A DNA stretch of 6,935 bases from an uncultured Oscillibacter sp. Its GTDB lineage: Bacteria; Bacillota; Clostridia; Oscillospirales; Oscillospiraceae. The notes beneath the pieces are model-generated. The model ran no database searches and was not told where the DNA came from. It saw nothing but the letters and a program-made list of their open reading frames with translations. The DNA lies in the NCBI GenBank assembly GCA_946494635.1, contig CAMMCS010000104.1, forward strand, positions 1-6,935, written 5' to 3'. The position numbers and the translations under genes were made by a program. Each line of letters opens with the position of its first letter. The stretch's first letter is position 1. Shown piece after piece: positions 1 through 5,436 of the stretch.

Positions 1-745
1 CGATGGCCTTGGAGAAGGTCAGGATCACCGCGGAGAGGATGGCCGGCAGCACCAGCGGCAGCGTGATCCTCCGCAGGATCATGGCCTTGCCGGCGCCCTG
101 GATCTCACCCATCTCCTCCAGCTCCGAGTTGATGGAGTTCAGGGCCGCGGACACCAGCAGGTATGTATAGGCGTAGTAGTGCAGCGTCAGCACAATGATG
201 ATGGCGACAGGGCCGTATGCCAGCCACTCCGGCACGTCCAGCCCCAGGGATGCCATGAAGCCCGGCGCGCCGCCTAAGCGGGCGGTCTTGAACATGGAAA
301 GCCACGCCTGGGACTTGCACCAGGAGGGGATCATGTAGGGGATGATCACCGCCAAGGAGAAAAACTTCTTGAACGGCAGGTCCGACCGCACCATCAGCCA
401 TGCCAGAACGGAGCCCAGCAGAATGGCGCACACGGAAACGCTGACGCCGATCACTAGGGAATTGAGCAGCGGCTTGATCAGCATGGACCAGGACAGCTCA
501 CTGGCCAGCAGCCGCTGCCAATAGTATAGAGTAAAATCGCCGGGCTTGCCGCCGCCCACGGTCCGGATATCCCGCTGGGCCAGCTCAAAGGTGGTGGCAA
601 TCATGTCCAGCAACGGAAGGACAATCAAATAAATCAGCAGAATCACGGCAATCAGGACGATGATATTATACGGGTTCGTCACCACCGCCTTGATCTGGTT
701 CTTCAGCCGACGGCTTTTCGAGTACGTTTGCTCCTGCGCTTTCAT
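1..745 (-). CDS. ABC importer permease, FbpB/AfuB-like (COG1178), N-terminal part, cut by window edge
   Basis: Inner-membrane permease subunit of a binding-protein-dependent ABC importer. 248 codons are visible, starting MKAQEQTYSKSRRL; the reading frame runs off the left edge without a stop. A basic cytoplasmic N-terminus is followed by hydrophobic segments near residues 27-47, 93-118, 128-140, 178-200 and from 231 on. Residues 208-230 (ELEEMGEIQGAG then LRRITLPL) form the EAA loop that docks on the ATPase subunit. The spacing and the ITLPLVLPAI ending fit the ferric-iron/2-aminoethylphosphonate/hexose-phosphate permease group. Many members are double-length (about 550 aa, two EAA loops), but whether this one is cannot be seen. 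The start at 745 is the only in-frame ATG. An AAGGAG lies 18 nt upstream, unusually far, with a weaker GAGAAG closer. The other transporter genes probably lie beyond the left edge. Substrate unknown: known relatives carry iron, aminoethylphosphonate or sugar phosphates, and the neighbouring phosphoesterase and kinase genes favour a phosphorylated sugar (inference). Confidence 0.9.
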   Translation of the reverse strand, partial: MKAQEQTYSKSRRLKNQIKAVVTNPYNIIVLIAVILLIYLIVLPLLDMIATTFELAQRDIRTVGGGKPGDFTLYYWQRLLASELSWSMLIKPLLNSLVIGVSVSVCAILLGSVLAWLMVRSDLPFKKFFSLAVIIPYMIPSWCKSQAWLSMFKTARLGGAPGFMASLGLDVPEWLAYGPVAIIIVLTLHYYAYTYLLVSAALNSINSELEEMGEIQGAGKAMILRRITLPLVLPAILSAVILTFSKAI

Positions 746-793
746 CTTCTTCTCGCACCCTCTCTCCTTCAAAACATCGGTGATGCCCGAAAA

Positions 794-810
794 CTTTCGC
801 AAGCGTTTTC
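794..810 (-). promoter_or_regulatory. LacI-family/cre-like operator of the permease gene
   Basis: On the minus strand this reads GAAAACGCTTGCGAAAG. It differs from the site before the HAD gene at only two of 17 positions. It starts about 11 bases after the predicted transcription start of the permease promoter, where a bound repressor would block initiation or early elongation. The partial symmetry around a central CG is typical of LacI-family operators. The core also resembles a CcpA cre site, although the first cre position is C instead of T. Confidence 0.72.
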
Positions 811-827
811 GTTCATCTACACTTCAC

Positions 828-856
828 AATCTAACATTCGTTTGCGGCTTTGTCAA
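828..856 (-). promoter_or_regulatory. Promoter of the ABC permease gene
   Basis: On the minus strand a perfect -35 box TTGACA (856-851) is followed by a 17-bp spacer and a -10 box TAGATT (833-828). Predicted transcription start is near 821, giving a leader of about 75 nt before the start codon at 745. The spacer itself carries a second CGTTTGCG core (plus strand, 839-846), a possible auxiliary half-operator. Confidence 0.8.
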
Positions 857-893
857 TTATTTGCCGCACATTTCACGAAATGCTCAATTATTT
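853..893. repeat. Direct repeat and palindrome upstream of the permease promoter
   Basis: TCAATTATTT occurs twice, at 853-862 and 884-893, 31 bp (about three helical turns) apart; the first copy overlaps the -35 box. Between them at 869-882 lies the perfect inverted repeat CATTTCACGAAATG, centred about 55 bp upstream of the predicted start. Arrangement and position are what an activator or second regulator site would look like, but AT-rich intergenic DNA can produce such patterns by chance. Confidence 0.35.
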
Positions 894-974
894 CGAGAAA
901 AAATTAGTTATATTTACATGTATTTTTCCTATGCGGGCTGTCTTTTCGCTTTTTCAACCGCAATCGTTTGCCGC

Positions 975-1730
975 TCAAGAATCATTTTTTACCAAGTCCA
1001 GCGGCGGCAGCAGATCCAACAGCTCCGGAAATGTATCGATCACCGCGTCCGGCCGGTTTTCCTCCGTAAATTCCACCGGATGCTTTTTCTCCGGCGAGCG
1101 GAAAATGATATTGCACCCTACGCCGGCCGCCTTGGCACCTGGAATATCGCGTTTGACATTGTCTGCCACAGAAACGCAGTCCGCCAGCTCCACGCCCAGC
1201 TCCTGCGCTGCGATCCGGTAAATCCCCGCGTCAGGCTTGCGCAGATGGCAGACAGAGGAGAGCACCACGCTGTCAAAATAGCCGTCCAGCCGGTCTTCCT
1301 CCAGCCAATCCGGCACCTCATGCTCACCGATCAGATTGGAGACGATCCCCAGGCGATATCCCCTCTCGTGCAAGGTTTTGAGGACTTCGGCGCCTCCATC
1401 GACCACCACTCTCCTACCCTGGGACTGGCGGTACTCATACGACAGCTCATGGCACACCTGGGCAATGCGCACAGCATCGTAATCCGGCAGGAGCCATCTG
1501 CACCAGAGCTCCTGGTCTCCGGCTTCCCGGTTCTCTCCCAGGGCCCAGCGGCGGTAGACCTCATATCGCTCGTCCACCAGCTGATAGAATCTCTCCGTTG
1601 ACAGAGGCGTCCCTGCCAGCTCCGCCATTTTTCGCCTGGCGTGCCGCATGTACGGCTCATCATCCAATGCGATCCGCAGCGTGCCGCCCAAATCGAACAG
1701 CACCGCTTGATAGCGCCGTTGCAGTTCCAT
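975..1730 (-). CDS. HAD-superfamily hydrolase (subfamily I), phosphatase-like
   Basis: A 251-residue cytoplasmic protein with the four HAD motifs. Motif I is LFDLGGTL with nucleophile Asp13; motif II is IVSN (Ser131); motif III is Lys165 in LRKPDAGIY; motif IV is VADNVKRDIPGA (Asp190, Asp195). A helical cap of about 90 residues lies between motifs I and II, as in C1-cap HAD phosphatases, and the length is normal for that group. The second Asp of the usual DxD is Gly15, so the ordinary general acid is missing; this FDLGGTL variant occurs in other HAD proteins. The start at 1730 has GGGGAGGAAGAAGG immediately upstream; an in-frame ATG 36 bases earlier has no ribosome site. The gene has its own promoter with the shared operator, is divergent from the PHP-kinase operon and points towards the permease. 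Probable role: dephosphorylating an intermediate of the imported compound (inference). No clear terminator follows. Confidence 0.9.
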   Translation of the reverse strand: MELQRRYQAVLFDLGGTLRIALDDEPYMRHARRKMAELAGTPLSTERFYQLVDERYEVYRRWALGENREAGDQELWCRWLLPDYDAVRIAQVCHELSYEYRQSQGRRVVVDGGAEVLKTLHERGYRLGIVSNLIGEHEVPDWLEEDRLDGYFDSVVLSSVCHLRKPDAGIYRIAAQELGVELADCVSVADNVKRDIPGAKAAGVGCNIIFRSPEKKHPVEFTEENRPDAVIDTFPELLDLLPPLDLVKNDS

Positions 1731-1795
1731 CCTTCTTCCTCCCCTTCTGTAATTTTGCGGGGTCATGGCTGCTTTTTCAGCAAATGATCCCCGAA

Positions 1796-1812
1796 TTTTC
1801 GCAAACGTTTTC
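1796..1812 (-). promoter_or_regulatory. LacI-family/cre-like operator of the HAD gene
   Basis: The minus strand reads GAAAACGTTTGCGAAAA, starting about 8 bases after the predicted transcription start. It shares its first 14 bases with the operator before the PHP gene and 15 of 17 with the one before the permease. With the preceding T it matches the Gram-positive cre consensus at 13 of 14 positions, so CcpA is an alternative binder. Confidence 0.75.
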
Positions 1813-1826
1813 AGTCCTTTGTATTT

Positions 1827-1856
1827 ATTTTATTTTTCAAATACCGCATTTGTCAA
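1827..1856 (-). promoter_or_regulatory. Promoter of the HAD hydrolase gene
   Basis: Minus strand: perfect -35 box TTGACA (1856-1851), 18-bp spacer, -10 box TAAAAT (1832-1827). The predicted start near 1820 gives a leader of about 90 nt with the operator at its beginning, the same layout as the permease promoter. A start downstream of 1766 also argues against the upstream in-frame ATG being the main translation start only through its lack of a ribosome site, since that ATG would still be transcribed. Confidence 0.78.
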
Positions 1857-1928
1857 GAGTGGAAGATGCCAAAACGTCAGCTGATTTTTTGCCCATTTCA
1901 CCAAAGTAGGGAAATATTCCGTCTCTTC

Positions 1929-1957
1929 TTGACTTCTTTACAAAAATTATATATAGT
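1929..1957 (+). promoter_or_regulatory. Promoter of the PHP-kinase operon
   Basis: The -35 box TTGACT (1929-1934), a 17-bp spacer and the -10 box TATAGT (1952-1957) form a near-consensus sigma-70-type promoter. Predicted start near 1964 gives a leader of about 90 nt. It is divergent from the HAD promoter, with about 72 bp between the two -35 boxes, so the 322-bp intergenic region serves both transcription units. Confidence 0.78.
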
Positions 1958-2009
1958 GGCATTTGTAAAGAGCCGGCCTCTTCTGGCCCTATTTTATTTT
2001 TCTTGACTT

Positions 2010-2026
2010 GAAAACGTTTGCGACTC
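2010..2026 (+). promoter_or_regulatory. LacI-family/cre-like operator of the PHP-kinase operon
   Basis: GAAAACGTTTGCGACTC on the plus strand. Its first 14 bases are identical to the HAD-gene operator; only the final three differ. It lies between the promoter and the PHP start codon, about 46 bases after the predicted transcription start, further downstream than the other two sites. That position implies a transcription roadblock, or an unrecognised closer promoter: a weak TATTTT -10 at 1990-1995 would restore the usual distance but lacks a good -35. Confidence 0.73.
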
Positions 2027-2052
2027 AGTCCGGATCTTAGGAAGGAATGTGT

Positions 2053-2784
2053 ATGATGGAAGAATTTCTGTTTGACCCCCATACCCACACGGCAGAAACC
2101 AGCAAATGCGGCCATCTGCCAGCGGCCGAAGTGGTGGACCGCTATGTACGCCACGGTTTTTCCGGTCTGGTGGTGACGGACCACCTGCATCCGGAATACC
2201 TCTCCCGGATTGACACGGATCACGACTGGAACGCCGTCTGTGACCACTATCTCTCCGGCTACCATGCTTCCAAAAAGCGGGGTGATGAGGTGGGCTTCCA
2301 GGTGCTTTTGGGGGCGGAGCTTCGGTTCCCGGAAAATGACAACGATTATCTGGTCTACGGCATCGACGAAAACTGGCTGCGGTCCAACCCCTATATCTGC
2401 TGCATGAGCGCCCAGGAGTTTTTTGACAAATACCACGACCAGGTCCTGATCATCCACGCCCATCCCTTCCGGAAGGGCAGCGCCCCTGTGCAGGAGACCG
2501 CAGTTCATGGCGCGGAGATCATCAATGGCAATCCGCGCCACGAAAACAACAACGACCTGGCGCTGGCCCTGTGCCGCCGGCACCCGGAATATTACCGCCT
2601 GGCCGGGTCTGACACCCACCGGGCCGGGGACGAGGCACAGGCCGGCGTCCTTCTGCCGGAAAAGCCCAAGGACTCCTTTGCCTACAAGCATCTGATCGAA
2701 ACCCGGCGGTTCCGTCTCTGGAGCCCGTCATTCCAGTCCTATGTGGACGCGGATGAAGAAATGAGAAAGGAGGAACTGAAATGA
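2053..2784 (+). CDS. PHP-domain metal-dependent phosphoesterase
   Basis: A 243-residue cytoplasmic protein of the PHP superfamily, hydrolysing phosphate esters or phosphodiesters with a two- or three-metal centre. Metal ligands appear in the expected order: DPHTHTAE (His10, His12, Glu15), TDHLHPE (Asp43, His44), GAELRF (Glu89), HAHP (His135, His137) and GSDTH (Asp187, His189). Length is that of stand-alone PHP enzymes, not of the polymerase-linked domain. Three in-frame ATGs cluster at 2047, 2053 and 2056. AGGAAGGA at 2039-2046 touches the first but is well spaced for 2053, so 2053 is chosen (2056 is equally possible). The gene is first in an operon and overlaps the next start by four bases. 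Family members include histidinol phosphatase, nucleoside bisphosphate phosphatase and cyclic-phosphate phosphodiesterases; which activity applies cannot be told. Its regulatory site is shared with a transporter, which favours a catabolic role (inference). Confidence 0.92.
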   Translation: MMEEFLFDPHTHTAETSKCGHLPAAEVVDRYVRHGFSGLVVTDHLHPEYLSRIDTDHDWNAVCDHYLSGYHASKKRGDEVGFQVLLGAELRFPENDNDYLVYGIDENWLRSNPYICCMSAQEFFDKYHDQVLIIHAHPFRKGSAPVQETAVHGAEIINGNPRHENNNDLALALCRRHPEYYRLAGSDTHRAGDEAQAGVLLPEKPKDSFAYKHLIETRRFRLWSPSFQSYVDADEEMRKEELK

Positions 2785-3659
2785 GTCAGTTCGATTCCCT
2801 GATTATCGGCGAGGTGGCGCAGGACACCAATGTGGATTATGACGGTACCACCGTACAGGCCGTCGGCGGCGCTGTGTACTATTCCGGCTTCGCCGCCGCC
2901 AACATCGGCCACAAAACCGCCGTCCTGCCTAAGGCGGACACCAGCCAAATCGACATGGCCGCGGCCTTTGCCCCCGCCCCCAACGTGACCGTCTATCCCC
3001 TGCACAGCAAGACCTCCTTTGTCACCAAAAACGTCTACCACACCCCGGACCGGGAGCGGCGGACCTCCACCGTGGACAGCATGATCGAGCCCTATCGGCC
3101 TGAGGAGGTGCCTGCCATTGACGCGGCCATCTGGCATCTTGCGGGCCTGGTGGGCGGCGACATTCCCAACGAGATGATCCCATTCGCCGCCAAGCATGCC
3201 ATGGTGGCCATCGACGTGCAGACCATGCTCCGCTGTGTGGAAAACGGCGGCATGGTCTACCACGACTGGGCGGAAAAAAAGGAGCTGCTGCCCTACGTCC
3301 GCTTCCTGAAGACCGACGCGGCGGAGGCAGAGATCCTCACAGGCCTTACGGACCGGGCGGAGGCCGCCAAGGTCCTGTACAGCTGGGGCGCAAAGGAGAT
3401 TCTGATTACCCACAACACAGAGGTGCTGGTCTACGACGGCCATGAGATCTATACCTGCCCCATCAAGGCCCGGAACCTGTCCGGACGCACCGGTCGGGGC
3501 GATACCACCTTTGCCGGCTACATCAACGAACGGCTGACCAACGACATTCCCACCTCCCTCCGGTTCGCCACCGCCCTGGTCTCCCTGAAGATGGAGACGC
3601 CGGGGCCTTTCCGCGGCACCCGCCAGGATGTGCAGGATTACCTGCGGGAGTTCTATTGA
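2781..3659 (+). CDS. PfkB-family carbohydrate kinase (ribokinase fold)
   Basis: A 292-residue cytoplasmic kinase of the PfkB/ribokinase family, which transfers phosphate from ATP to a sugar or sugar-like alcohol. The N-terminus FDSLIIGEVAQDTNV is the usual first strand; VGGAVYYSG (residues 28-36) is the glycine pair of signature 1. GRTGRGDTTFAGY (235-247) is signature 2, with catalytic base Asp241. The common GAGD anion-hole sequence is GRGD here, a variant seen in some Firmicute PfkB proteins. Length is normal. The start ATG overlaps the PHP stop (ATGA), with AAAGGAGG seven bases upstream, so translation is probably coupled. A strong hairpin terminator follows. Expected role: phosphorylating a sugar released by the neighbouring phosphoesterase or HAD enzyme. 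The substrate (hexose, ribose, nucleoside, inositol or other) is not readable from the sequence. Confidence 0.92.
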   Translation: MSQFDSLIIGEVAQDTNVDYDGTTVQAVGGAVYYSGFAAANIGHKTAVLPKADTSQIDMAAAFAPAPNVTVYPLHSKTSFVTKNVYHTPDRERRTSTVDSMIEPYRPEEVPAIDAAIWHLAGLVGGDIPNEMIPFAAKHAMVAIDVQTMLRCVENGGMVYHDWAEKKELLPYVRFLKTDAAEAEILTGLTDRAEAAKVLYSWGAKEILITHNTEVLVYDGHEIYTCPIKARNLSGRTGRGDTTFAGYINERLTNDIPTSLRFATALVSLKMETPGPFRGTRQDVQDYLREFY

Positions 3660-3679
3660 ATCGTATCCTTCCGTATGGA

Positions 3680-3716
3680 CGCCCCTCCCGGAGTTCCGGG
3701 AGGGGCGCATCCTTTT
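3680..3716 (+). terminator. Rho-independent terminator after the PHP-kinase operon
   Basis: A perfect 12-bp GC-rich stem (3680-3691 with 3696-3707) and an AGTT tetraloop begin 20 bases after the kinase stop codon. The T-run is short (TTTT at 3713-3716, a few bases after the stem), so termination may rest mainly on stem strength. Confidence 0.82.
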
Positions 3717-3759
3717 GTGATCTGTGCCGCAATGGGTTCCGAACGGCATAAAATTCATA

Positions 3760-3788
3760 TTGACGCAGGCGGATTTTGGAAATAAAAT
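3760..3788 (+). promoter_or_regulatory. Promoter of the glycosylation operon
   Basis: TTGACG (3760-3765), a 17-bp spacer and TAAAAT (3783-3788) lie between the preceding terminator and the GtrA-like gene. Predicted start is near 3795. This lies downstream of the far upstream in-frame ATG at 3724, so that codon cannot be used from this transcript. No copy of the GAAAACG operator is present, so this operon seems to be controlled separately. Confidence 0.7.
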
Positions 3789-3827
3789 AGTATCATATGA
3801 CCCTGCCGCCCTGCGCGGGATCTCACC

Positions 3828-3857
3828 GGAGCCGGCTCCAGATGATCGGCCGGCTTC
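3828..3857 (+). other. Hairpin in the leader of the glycosylation operon
   Basis: Nine-base arms GGAGCCGGC (3828-3836) and GCCGGCTTC (3849-3857) pair with one G-T wobble around a 12-base loop. The hairpin sits about 38 bases upstream of the GtrA-like start, within a predicted leader of about 100 nt. No T-run follows, so it is not a terminator. It may be incidental in GC-rich DNA or may stabilise the mRNA; no known riboswitch was recognised. Confidence 0.3.
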
Positions 3858-3894
3858 CGCGCAGTTGGGCCGCACGTTTATGAGAGATGATTTG

Positions 3895-4350
3895 ATGAAA
3901 CTCCGCAGATTCTGTACCCGCTACCGGCTGCAGATCTCCTACCTGTTCTTCGGCGGTCTTACGACGCTGGTCAACTACGGGTGCTTTGGCGTCCTGCTCC
4001 ACTTCTGCGGACCGTCTGCTGCCCTGGCCGCGAATGTGGCTGCTTTTTTCGCGGCCACGGCCTTTGCCTATGTCACAAATAAAGTATGGGTCTTCCGGCA
4101 GCGGGGCTGGCAGCTGCGTTCCGTCATGCGGGAGGCGGCCTCCTTCCTGGCGGCGCGGGTCTTCTCCTTTTGCCTGGAGGAGGCCGGCCTGTTTGTGGCA
4201 GTCCACCCGCTGGACGCGGGCTCCTATACCTTTTGCGGGATCAACGGCATCATGGTCGCGAAGGTGCTGCTGTCCGTAATCGCGGTTATTATGAACTACT
4301 GGGTTTCCCGGTATTGGATTTTTCGCAAAGGACGTGGAGATCCGTCATGA
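3895..4350 (+). CDS. GtrA-like membrane protein, putative polyprenyl-phosphate-sugar flippase
   Basis: A 151-residue four-helix membrane protein of the GtrA/DPMS family. Helices lie near residues 13-35, 40-62, 80-105 and 112-140. The family features are visible: ISYLFFGGLTTLVNY at the start, AYVTNKVWVFR after the second helix and MNYWVSRYWIFRKG at the C-terminus. Relatives are thought to flip undecaprenyl-phosphate-linked sugar to the outer face of the membrane, or otherwise assist its transfer. The frame is open back to 3724, but the promoter at 3760-3788 and family length favour a start at 3895 (MKLRRF) or 3880 (MRDDLMKLRRF). Neither has a strong ribosome site; GAGAG at 3882-3886 slightly favours 3895. 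It is first of four genes and overlaps the glycosyltransferase start by ATGA. Confidence 0.87.
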   Translation: MKLRRFCTRYRLQISYLFFGGLTTLVNYGCFGVLLHFCGPSAALAANVAAFFAATAFAYVTNKVWVFRQRGWQLRSVMREAASFLAARVFSFCLEEAGLFVAVHPLDAGSYTFCGINGIMVAKVLLSVIAVIMNYWVSRYWIFRKGRGDPS

Positions 4351-5066
4351 GTCAAAAACGAGTTCTGCTGATCATTCCGGCATACAATGAGGAGAGAAAT
4401 ATCGAGAAGACCATCGGCCAGATCCTGAGCTTCCCGCCTCAGGAGGGGTTTTCCCTTGATTACCTGGTCATCAACGACGGGTCCAGGGACCGGACCGGCC
4501 AGATCTGCCATCAGCACGGCTATCCCTGCGTGGATCTGGTGCAGAACCTGGGAATCGGCGGCGCCGTCCAGACCGGCTACCTCTTCGCGGCGCGGCAGGG
4601 ATACGACGTCGCCGTGCAGTTTGACGGCGATGGGCAGCATGATATCGGTTCCCTGAACACCCTGGTAGCTCCGATCCTGAGCGGTGACGCGGACTTCTGC
4701 GTGGGATCCCGGTTTATGGACGGGACAAGCCAGTTCAAGTCCACCGCCCTGCGCCAGGCGGGCATCCGCTACCTCTCCGCCCTGCTGCGGCTGCTCAGGC
4801 GGCTGCGCATCTCCGATCCCACCTCCGGATTCCGGGCGGCAGGTGCCTCCGCCATCGCCTACCTGGCTGAGCATTATCCTGTGGACTACCCAGAGCCGGA
4901 ATCCCTGATCCTGCTGGACAAGCGGGGCTTCCGCATCACAGAGGTGCCCGTCAACATGTTCGCCCGGAACGCCGGAAAGTCCTCTATCGACTGGAAGCGG
5001 TCCATTTATTATATGTTTAAAGTCTCCCTGGCCATGCTCTGCGCCTGTATGGGAGAGGAGGAGTGA
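4347..5066 (+). CDS. Family 2 glycosyltransferase, DPM1/GtrB-like, without membrane helices
   Basis: A 239-residue GT-A enzyme expected to load a sugar from a nucleotide donor onto a polyprenyl phosphate at the cytoplasmic membrane face. Motifs: IIPAYNEE (9-16), VINDGSRDRT (41-50) for nucleotide binding, FDGDGQHD (92-99) with the metal-binding DxD (Asp93, Asp95), VGSRF (119-123), SDPTSGFRA (156-164) and YPEPESLILL near 190. GtrB and CsbB relatives usually end in two membrane helices; this protein ends at MLCACMGEEE with only one short hydrophobic stretch (MFKVSLAMLCACM), so it is probably peripheral. The DUF2304-like protein encoded seven bases downstream may supply the membrane anchor. The start overlaps the GtrA stop (ATGA) with GGAG seven bases upstream; the frame is open further upstream inside the GtrA gene but that is a shadow. 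Sugar identity is unknown. Confidence 0.92.
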   Translation: MSQKRVLLIIPAYNEERNIEKTIGQILSFPPQEGFSLDYLVINDGSRDRTGQICHQHGYPCVDLVQNLGIGGAVQTGYLFAARQGYDVAVQFDGDGQHDIGSLNTLVAPILSGDADFCVGSRFMDGTSQFKSTALRQAGIRYLSALLRLLRRLRISDPTSGFRAAGASAIAYLAEHYPVDYPEPESLILLDKRGFRITEVPVNMFARNAGKSSIDWKRSIYYMFKVSLAMLCACMGEEE

Positions 5067-5073
5067 GCTCATC

Positions 5074-5436
5074 ATGCCGTTTGTCCTTCGGATCGAGATG
5101 CTGGTCCTTGCCACCGTGGTCCTGTTTACGGTCTTTCTCGCCATCCGGCAGCGCAAGCTTTTGGTGCGCTTTGCGCTGATCTGGCTGGTAATTGCTGTGG
5201 GCATGGTCTTTGCAGCCCTCTGCCCCGCTTTTGTTATCTGGCTCTGCGGCGTCGTCCACATCGAGCAGGCGTCGAACCTGATCTATCTGCTGGGCCTTCT
5301 GGTCCTGCTGTTCCTCTCCCTCGGCCAGACTGTGCTGCTGTCCAAGCAGTCGGATCAGATCAAGCGGCTCACCCAGTTTATCTCCCTGGAGCAGTTCCGG
5401 CGGATGTGTGAGGAGCGGGATCATGGAGATCGCTGA
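5074..5436 (+). CDS. DUF2304-like small membrane protein
   Basis: A 120-residue protein with three hydrophobic segments near residues 9-23, 33-50 and 67-87, followed by a charged helix (about 90-113, SKQSDQIKRLTQFISLEQFRR) that looks amphipathic. The pattern (an IRQRKLLVRFALIWLV-type second helix, a Pro in CPAFVIWL, a third helix, then a short helical tail) matches DUF2304 proteins, which have no established biochemical function and commonly sit beside family 2 glycosyltransferases. AGGAGGAG at 5056-5063 overlaps the end of the preceding gene, about 10 bases before the ATG. The next gene starts 14 bases inside this one, so all three should be co-translated. Proposed role: membrane partner of the soluble GT2, replacing the helices fused to GtrB/CsbB (inference). 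Confidence 0.82.
   Translation: MPFVLRIEMLVLATVVLFTVFLAIRQRKLLVRFALIWLVIAVGMVFAALCPAFVIWLCGVVHIEQASNLIYLLGLLVLLFLSLGQTVLLSKQSDQIKRLTQFISLEQFRRMCEERDHGDR

Noticed and set aside
961..973. Additional operator-like CAATCGTTTGCCG near the end of the HAD gene
   Set aside because: Only CGTTTGC is shared; the conserved AAAA and GCGA flanks are missing and it lies upstream of no promoter at a suitable distance.
660..1601. Long plus-strand open frame (313 codons) across the permease start, the intergenic promoter region and the HAD gene
   Set aside because: It is antisense to two genes with clear family motifs, has no ribosome site, spans a consensus promoter and operator, and its translation shows no recognisable domain.
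1971..1988. Possible hairpin in the PHP leader built on GGCC-TCTTCT-GGCC followed by a T-rich stretch
   Set aside because: Only four base pairs in the core stem and no continuous T-run; too weak to call a terminator or attenuator.
2739..3875. Long minus-strand open frame (378 codons) opposite the PfkB kinase
   Set aside because: It is antisense to a kinase with intact signatures and crosses a terminator stem; the Gly/His/Val-rich translation is typical of a shadow of GC-rich coding DNA.
3724..3894. Longer version of the GtrA-like protein starting at 3724
   Set aside because: The start precedes the promoter's transcription start, has no ribosome site, and the extra 57 residues do not resemble the family's N-terminus.
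5408..5422. GTG start five codons upstream for the GT-C gene
   Set aside because: The AGGAG ribosome site lies downstream of this GTG and is correctly spaced for the ATG at 5423.
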